A stretch of 64,000 nt of DNA from Chalara sp. BL73. Its lineage: Eukaryota; Ascomycota; Leotiomycetes; Helotiales. The stretch covers positions 248,001 through 312,000 of the forward strand of contig CAKJVC010000017.1 in NCBI GenBank assembly GCA_918026815.1. Reading direction: 5' to 3'. The notes beneath the pieces were generated by a model. It was not told the DNA's origin. It was given only the letters and a program-made list of their open reading frames with translations, and ran no database searches. Below, piece by piece: positions 57,801 to 64,000 of the stretch. A program made the translations under genes and the position numbers. Each line of letters starts with the position of its first letter. The first letter of the stretch is position 1.

Positions 57801-60689
57801 GGTACACCCAAGCAAGCCATTCCCAGTGTCATCATACGGTGAAGGATTTGTAGTTATCAGCGTCTGGTATAATTGAGCAGGAGAACATTTAAGGGTACCT
57901 TAAGGTCATTTTGAGTTAGCAAACATCGGTTGTAGCATAAAATCACATTCACTAGATACTTCCAGGGTTAAAGGGCCTGAAGATAGGCTGCCGCTAAAGC
58001 AATTTCCAATCAACCTCTCACTGCAGCAAGCCCAGAAACCTTCCAAGCGATCACGATAAACAAAGAGCGGACCAACAATGCAAATCCAAGCATCAGCGGA
58101 ACGGGCAAGTTCCACAAAACATGTACATCATGTTGGAGGCTCTGAAGCAAAGGAGAAAGGCTACCGTAACTGAAACAGAACCCTAAAAAGAAATCACAGT
58201 AAAATTGATTTTGATTATGACGCCTCCTCGGCTGACTTACATAGTAGACGTCGTAATTCTGACTACGGTCTGTGGTTATAGCTTTTCAATTTAGCGCCAT
58301 GTACTTGATTTTTCTTTGGCTCTATGATGTACTGCGTTACTCGTGATTTGAGTTGTGGGATCAACTGTGTTTACTCGGCTCGAGTATCCATAGTCTATCC
58401 GAGTTGATGCGATTAATGGGTGCAATGTAATCAACTTCCGAATCCTCTTGAATGCCCCCTTACCAATGCGAAAGCTTCAGGTATCCCTTAGCAAAATATG
58501 AAATTGACGTATATACTAGCCGTCTTGTCGAAAAAGGCCATAACATGCATTAGTGCGGATTGGCAGAGATCTTCCGCTTAAATTCTTTCTGTCTCGAAGT
58601 GAAATTGGGAGGAACACGCTCTTCTCATCTCTACTATCCAACTTGACTTCGATGATCTTCTTGGGGGAAACTGCTGGCAACAAGCATAGTAGAAACTCCA
58701 AAGGTATTTCCTCTTTACACTCCGATCAAGACTCCCCAGCCTTCTTGCCAAGCTTTCCCAGACTCTCAATATTAAAGATACCTAAGGGGCTACTCGGCTG
58801 TTCATAGAGTTTGAAGAAGGGAAGGCCATGTTGAGAATAGGTCTTTGTTATGATAGGGATTGGCAGGGGAGCAGTTTTGAGCACGCGCTTGAGGCAGGAT
58901 GCATGAAGAGTCTTGATTCCACGTCAGCTGTTTCATCGTTCTTGTATGCTACGGTAGTACTGCTTCAGAAAGAAATATTATAAGAATATGCTTACTGAAT
59001 ATTAAACATTACCATGTTGCCGACATCCCAAAGAATTAGGATTATTGTGGTCAGGTTTGATGACTTTTGCTAGTCTTGTTGGTCGTTGATTGCCATAGCA
59101 GACTATCAGCTCACCTTGGTAGATGGTTCCTCCGGTTCCAACAATCATCTCTAAGGTGCGATAAGCCCCCCACCCTAGAGTGCCAGAGCAAGTTTTCAAA
59201 TGGCTATCTATCAGACTAGTTAACGTTTGTACGAATTCAAGTTTTTCTTCCGCTACACGTGCTTCGTAGATGCAGCAGTCACTAACTATAGCATCTGAGT
59301 CATCATTAGTAGGTCTTTGATAGTTCTGGGAGCTAACTCACCGCCACCAAGCCTCACTCCGTTGTAAAAAAAAGACGACGTTGGTCTTCTGGTATGCCTT
59401 CCTTGGTGAAGATCAGAGCTTTGGTGCTATTAACGGTTGTAATAGGCTTGGCATTTAAGGAAATGATTTTTCCAGCCAGACTCTTGATGCTCAAACTTGA
59501 TCTGTCCTTGCCTATTTCTCTTCACGATGCGAGATTGATTCTCTTCCAGTTTAGTTCAGTCCCTGGCGCTGGCTCTTGATATTTGGCTGGGATAATCTCG
59601 ATCTGCAATCCACCAATCTTATACAAATGGTAATGGTGAGTTAACATTCATCTCTTATGCTTGCGTACCGAATCAGAAACACTACTTCCATGATACGATT
59701 AGCGTCAGGTGCTATTGCTTTATTTTAAATTTCTCTTGGCCGCCCATAAGAATCACTGATAGAAGATGCCTTGATAGTTGGAGGTGTCCTAGGTCTATAT
59801 TTCCGGGAATACGCGTCTTCAATTAAAGTTAACTACGAGATCAGAACTGTGTCAGATGCCTTCATTACTGATTTGGGACAACCTACATCCAGATATGGGA
59901 GCTGGGATGGGTCACCAGAGACTCTTGGTGGAGGAGTTCTGCACCACTGTACTGCAATCTTGTAACGCGGCTCTCGTAAAGAGATAGGTACCGAAGACAT
60001 CAGGGAATTGCAGAAGAGTATGTTACTGGTAGCTTCTAGTTTGATGTGAATGATTGGGCGGGTAAGTGTGATAAAATGCGTTCGGCCAGGGCAATCAGAA
60101 ATGAATGGCCTATGTAGCACAAGTACTCAATTTCTGGATATTCCGACCCGTACGGATCGCAGGCTACATCTTGCCAAAGCTTTGCTCCGTCTCCTGTATG
60201 CCAGCAAGCACTGCCCACTTGACTCCAGAAGCTGAAAGATGGCAACTCCACACTATCACTGGAGGACGATGGATGTTTTCCATGCACCCAGTTTCAACCT
60301 AGTTAGATTTTTACCTTTCAGAGACACGCATTGCGGCAAATCGTAGCTCTTTTTCGAAACAAGACTCCCCACAATTGTTGGAGCTAATCAGGTCGGTGTC
60401 ATCACGCACTTTGCTAGGAAGGGCCATCGCATGTATAAAAGCTGGAATCTGACTCTGGCGGTTAGTTTACAGCAGGTTCTTATAAGTATAGACTACGTCG
60501 TTGTATATTTTCGAAGGGATCTTGCCCAAAACTGAACGTGTAAAAGTAAGCAAGAACTGAGCATCTCCAGTGCTCCCCCAATGGGCCCGCTCAGCATGAA
60601 ATATCCACAAGGCAGTGGGAAATACTGTGTTGGAAAAGGTACCTGTAAGAAGGGTCAAAATCAGCGTCTAGAAAGGAGGTAGCATCCAT
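54837..60689 (-). pseudogene. Unrecognised large multi-exon coding region, apparently decayed
   Basis: The minus strand shows a chain of clearly coding-like stretches without a family I recognise. From the 5' side: MDATSFLDADFDPSYR (60689), AFIHAMALPSKVRDDTDLIS, WSQVGSACWHTGDGAKLWQD, MIVGTGGTIYQGELIVCYGN (about 59140), and FLLCLLPAVSPKKIIEVKLD (58700). These are followed by LARSADAWICIVGPLFVYRD (58105), a coiled-coil-like REERDSAIDLNTKLTNGVEE (56690), HTYECNVFVFGRGKKLPKLK (55920), EYLHVLEATTSEALWYFCAD (55655), IELLEDIEQLRHDTHHYNLV (55280), and a C-terminal KVWRAAQLPLDIETTK (stop at 54839-54837). In-frame TGA codons lie inside coherent frames at 58728-58726 and 58130-58128, and some joins need frame changes. 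It could be one gene or two (break near 58200-58500). Some interruptions may be introns I cannot place. Confidence 0.5.
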
Positions 60690-61280
60690 TTTTGTGCTGA
60701 CTATTCCCTTACATTTATGACATAACATAAGCCTCCCCGAGCTTGCATCACCAACGGCCCATGCATACCATCTTTGTTTACTTACAACAATAGTGATAAA
60801 TATAAGCCGGGGGTGTGCATTTCTAAGGTTTATTAAATAGCGATGTTAATAACAACGTCCAACAAGTCAAGTTTACTATACCCAGCAGATCTAGAATAAC
60901 TTAATTTTTTCCTGGGTTAGAAAACGGCACAGCATTTGCTGTTCAGGGACAACCTTTCGCATGAAGCCTTACGCATGAAGCCGTGCAATAAGCTAGTGAG
61001 TACGGAAGGATACTCACGACCAGGGAATCGACTAAGGGGAGCGCGCTTCGGCAAATTACAGAATAAGAACTACAATTCCTCTTAAATTGAGCGTGACTTT
61101 ACAAATCACGTATTTTCTGCGCGGTATAAATGGCTCATCCTTCTCTCTCCTCATAAGAATTGTATCCTGTTAAATTGAGCATCCTACGGAGTTTGTTCTT
61201 GCCAGTGGGAAATTCACACTTCGCTTCCCTTTCTTGAGTATCCTATTCAAAAATCTTATTCAAAATATATTATATTAATT
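60690..61280. other. Intergenic region
   Basis: About 590 bp between the 5' end of the unknown coding region and the 3' end of the metallophosphoesterase. Nothing recognised. Confidence 0.45.
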
Positions 61281-62168
61281 TCATCGGCGCCGAAGATTGA
61301 CTGCCACAATGAAGGGCTTATAATGTGGCCGCATTCCTTTGGCGGTATTCATCATAATAGCCGAGTTAACCATAAGAGTTTGCTTCCCAGCTTCAATTAG
61401 CCACTCGTTTGTATATGGATATTCGTTGATTTGTTCTGTTTCCAAAGGTGTTGCTGATAGTGGATCCTTTACGCTACCATCAGCATTCCATGTAACTATA
61501 TTTGCACCATGCCCCTCATGGATATGACCAAAACAGTGCATAAGTGGCCTGGCACGGCCGATAGCGCGAAGAAGGTTAGGGCAACCTAGGTTCTGGTCAT
61601 CGGCCTGGTCAAGAATCGAGCGTGGGGGGCCATGAGTCATAACGATATCAACACCTGATGGGATAGGACTTGTAGTAATCGAGGTTCGGTTTGGTGTAGC
61701 TTGGTTCGCATCGTTGAATCGATCCGTAGAGAGTTGGTATTGAAAGGCCCAGCTACCAGATCCAGGTGTGTATGGTGAGGCGTAGACTGTAAAATGAGCG
61801 CTATTGTTGAGGGTGAATGTATGAGTACCTTCTTCGAGATAGGTAACGCCAGCTTCTTTTGCTAATGAACCAGTCATTATCTCGAAAGCGGCTTTATGAT
61901 ACTCCGAATACTCTTCTTCGGACATATTTTCGACTCTACATATTTTGTCAAGAGATATATCATGGTTGCCAGCGATAACCAACTTCAACTCGGCCTCGAT
62001 AGTGCCCATCATTTTAACGCTCTCTCTTAACGAATTTAGTTCGCCGAAGTTGGTCAAGTCTCCTGTGTGAATAAGAATGTCGACCTGAGGCATAGTAGTT
62101 CCATCTAAGGAATGCTCATGCGTGTCTGAAATGACCATCACACGAGTAGGAATAGTATTAGAAGACAT
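61281..62168 (-). CDS. Calcineurin-like metallophosphoesterase
   Basis: A single intronless frame of 295 residues. All metal-binding blocks of the family are present in order: VISDTHEH (Asp and His of block I), HTGDLTNFGE (block II), VIAGNHDI (block III), VMTHGPPRS (block IV) and CFGHIHEGHG (block V). The sequence resembles the fungal/MPPED-type UPF0046-like phosphoesterases that act on small phosphodiesters. No signal peptide, so cytosolic. Its neighbour on the right, 405 bp upstream, is an NRPS-like reductase on the same strand. Metallophosphoesterases occur in and near secondary-metabolite clusters, but a link here is only positional. Substrate unknown. Confidence 0.92.
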   Translation of the reverse strand: MSSNTIPTRVMVISDTHEHSLDGTTMPQVDILIHTGDLTNFGELNSLRESVKMMGTIEAELKLVIAGNHDISLDKICRVENMSEEEYSEYHKAAFEIMTGSLAKEAGVTYLEEGTHTFTLNNSAHFTVYASPYTPGSGSWAFQYQLSTDRFNDANQATPNRTSITTSPIPSGVDIVMTHGPPRSILDQADDQNLGCPNLLRAIGRARPLMHCFGHIHEGHGANIVTWNADGSVKDPLSATPLETEQINEYPYTNEWLIEAGKQTLMVNSAIMMNTAKGMRPHYKPFIVAVNLRRR

Positions 62169-62572
62169 GATTAAAATCTAGATAGGGCCAAAATCTCACG
62201 ATCTGTTGAGTATGTCGGTATTTTCTCGAGTTAAGTTCGTTGTGTTTTTGCGTGTTTTTCAATTGGTGGTAGGGGAGAAATTAGAAAATATGCAGTCCTT
62301 ATACTAAATTTTGATTTTGGCTCATGCACTAGTCTGAACCCTAATCAGCCAGACTGGGAGATATGCAATCACGCGACTAGAGCCTGGTCCTTTCGCTACC
62401 TTAGGCATGCGAAGCCACTTCGTTGCCTAAGGCTAGGAGACCATTAAGCGTCCTTCAAAAGTATGTACTTGGTCTGGTACGCTGATAATAGGATACTATT
62501 AGGGGCAGAAGGAGATCCTGGTAAATTGGCTAATCTGTCAAAATGACCAAAATATAGACTATTCCCAACTCT
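62169..62572. other. Intergenic, metallophosphoesterase promoter
   Basis: About 400 bp between two minus-strand genes. It has no open frame and no clear regulatory motif. Confidence 0.4.
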
Positions 62573-64000
62573 TCATGATGGTAAAAACCCCATCCGCCTC
62601 ATATAAGTTAAATTAGCCAGTATGTCCCTCTCAAGCTCTACCATTATCTTGTCATCGTTGTAAATATCACCATCCGCGGTAGGCAGATCACCACCCAAAC
62701 CCACGCCTTGTTTCACAAAATGCAGAACCGGCCATAGTGGATGGTTTATGCCCTGCACTTCGACGGCAGCATCGACGGCAGCAAGCCATGTGTTTTGCAG
62801 TGTGAGGGCGAGAGGGTACCCAGACCGCGAGATGAGAGACCAGAAGTCACTTTCTGCGAGACCGTTGGTAATTGGAATTGTCATGGTCTTCCTCTCGCCT
62901 GCTGAAGGATCAGACAGCAGACATTCCAAAGCTTTTCTGCTGACGGCCGCGCAACTTGCGAGGTAAATCCACCTATCCTCTATATCGCTATTGTACATTC
63001 TCAATTCAACATTTGTACTCACTAATCTCCAAAGAACATCATCCATGTTTGCAACCGCGTTCTCCCCACTTCCAATAATGTATCCTGGCATAAGGATACC
63101 TACACTTGCATTTTGCCATCCACCGTGCATATCTGCCCACTTGCACACCAGCAGATCTGAGAGGAACTTGGTCTGCGTATATCCCAAGGTTCCCCGGGCG
63201 GATAAAGTTTTGGCCAATTGCAGACCCTCAACTTCCCAGGCTGACGAAGTGAACGACGACACAGGATTTCGCCCTCCAGATATCTGAAGGAAGCGTGGCC
63301 TAAACCCCGTTCTGAGAAGTGAATGCGTGGAAGCATTGAGTAATGCCAGAGTAGAATATACATTAACTGCCTTCAACTGGCTGTAAGATTTCGTCCAATT
63401 CACAGTCGCTCCCACATGAATTATTGCGTCAATCTTCTGACCTGATGAGTTCCCATTAAGACATTCCCAATGTGCAACACTAAGTCCAAGGTTTGGCTCG
63501 GAGAGATCACCTAGCCATATTTCTATTTTTGAGAGCAGGGATGGACTGGGAGACCAATTCATCCACTCTGCAGCAGATACCAGCTTATTTACAGCTTTCT
63601 CTATACTGGGAGACCGGATCAGAGCTATGATATTCGAAATATCCTCTCGCTCGACGAGCTGATGTAGGATTTCAATCCCTAGATATCCTGTTGCCCCAGT
63701 GATAAATACAGTGGAAATCGTCTCTGAGACTTTTGATGATTTGGCTTTTGAGTTGAAATGGTCTTGAAGGATAGCTGAAAATTTGCTGTAGTCCTCGATT
63801 AAGTTAACCCCTTGAGTCGTGACGTGTTCAGTCCCATCAGGATGAGACTGCAAGTCCTCAACGTATCGTGCGAGGTCTCGGATGCTCATATCGCTACCTA
63901 CAATTTCTCCTACACTGGGCCTAATCTTATATTTTCCCGAGATTAATCGTGCGAGCTGGATCGCTTTAATGGAATCAATTCCAGCTCGAGAGAGAACGAC
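62573..64000 (-). CDS. NRPS or NRPS-like enzyme, C-terminal thiolation and thioester-reductase domains (partial)
   Basis: The frame is open from the right edge to the stop at 62573, so only the C-terminal about 475 residues are in the window. At the edge is the end of a thiolation domain with the phosphopantetheine site SRAGIDSIKAIQLARL. Next comes a terminal reductase of the extended SDR type: Rossmann motif VFITGATGYLGIEILHQLV, DAIIHVGATVNWTKSY, and the catalytic YTQTK (Tyr-x3-Lys) in GTLGYTQTKFLSDLLV. Such domains release the thioester-bound product as an aldehyde or alcohol using NADPH. The upstream adenylation domain must lie to the right of the window. Whether it is a single-module reductase (A-T-R, Lys2-like arrangement) or a larger NRPS cannot be told here. 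Confidence 0.88.
   Translation of the reverse strand, partial: VVLSRAGIDSIKAIQLARLISGKYKIRPSVGEIVGSDMSIRDLARYVEDLQSHPDGTEHVTTQGVNLIEDYSKFSAILQDHFNSKAKSSKVSETISTVFITGATGYLGIEILHQLVEREDISNIIALIRSPSIEKAVNKLVSAAEWMNWSPSPSLLSKIEIWLGDLSEPNLGLSVAHWECLNGNSSGQKIDAIIHVGATVNWTKSYSQLKAVNVYSTLALLNASTHSLLRTGFRPRFLQISGGRNPVSSFTSSAWEVEGLQLAKTLSARGTLGYTQTKFLSDLLVCKWADMHGGWQNASVGILMPGYIIGSGENAVANMDDVLWRLVSTNVELRMYNSDIEDRWIYLASCAAVSRKALECLLSDPSAGERKTMTIPITNGLAESDFWSLISRSGYPLALTLQNTWLAAVDAAVEVQGINHPLWPVLHFVKQGVGLGGDLPTADGDIYNDDKIMVELERDILANLTYMRRMGFLPS

Noticed and set aside
1..64000. CRISPR array, rRNA or bacterial operon signals
   Set aside because: No regularly spaced identical repeats, no rRNA-like conserved blocks, and gene structure is clearly eukaryotic.

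Overview
The window is nuclear DNA of a filamentous ascomycete (Pezizomycotina; the class cannot be fixed from sequence alone). The grounds are genes broken by short introns (about 43-60 bp, GT..AG, often with a CTAAC/TACTAAC branch site), and families typical of moulds: Zn2Cys6 regulators, HET-domain genes, a CFEM/PTH11-type receptor, a WSC sensor, an RTA1-like protein and an NRPS-like reductase. Genes lie on both strands and most are unrelated neighbours. No rRNA, tRNA or CRISPR array was seen.

Left part (1-8.1 kb): the regulatory end of a quinate (QUT/qa) catabolic cluster. A qutG/qa-x-like inositol-monophosphatase homologue is followed by the QutA/qa-1F Zn2Cys6 activator. The QutR/qa-1S repressor diverges from it across a 757-bp intergenic region that holds a perfect 7-1-7 palindrome resembling the activator site. 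The repressor looks like the C-terminal three domains of the AROM enzyme with altered catalytic positions.

9.3-18 kb: housekeeping and metabolic genes: a secreted YcaC-like isochorismatase-fold hydrolase, bystin (ENP1, 40S biogenesis), a flavin amine/fructosyl-amino-acid oxidase, an RTA1-like seven-helix protein and a divergent Zn2Cys6 regulator. 18.2-19 kb holds a broken HET-domain remnant.

20-25.3 kb: a secreted SGNH/GDSL hydrolase with a long Ser/Lys/Thr tail and a WSC-domain cell-wall stress sensor. The latter has a long upstream region full of microsatellites. 25.3-30.7 kb has no gene I can support.

30.7-38.5 kb: a large multi-exon dynamin-type GTPase (SLIP-GC-like) beside a HET-domain gene interrupted by one in-frame TAG. 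This block resembles fungal allorecognition loci. 39.4-42.6 kb is an intronless type I membrane kelch protein. After a GC-rich island (about 43.15-44.1 kb) comes a CFEM-containing PTH11-type receptor. 46.1-51.9 kb is gene-poor.

52-64 kb: a fungal polytopic membrane protein with a 145-bp fold-back MITE just upstream of its start; a long decayed or badly interrupted unknown coding region (54.8-60.7 kb) with in-frame TGA codons; a metallophosphoesterase; and the thiolation-reductase end of an NRPS-like gene that runs off the right edge.
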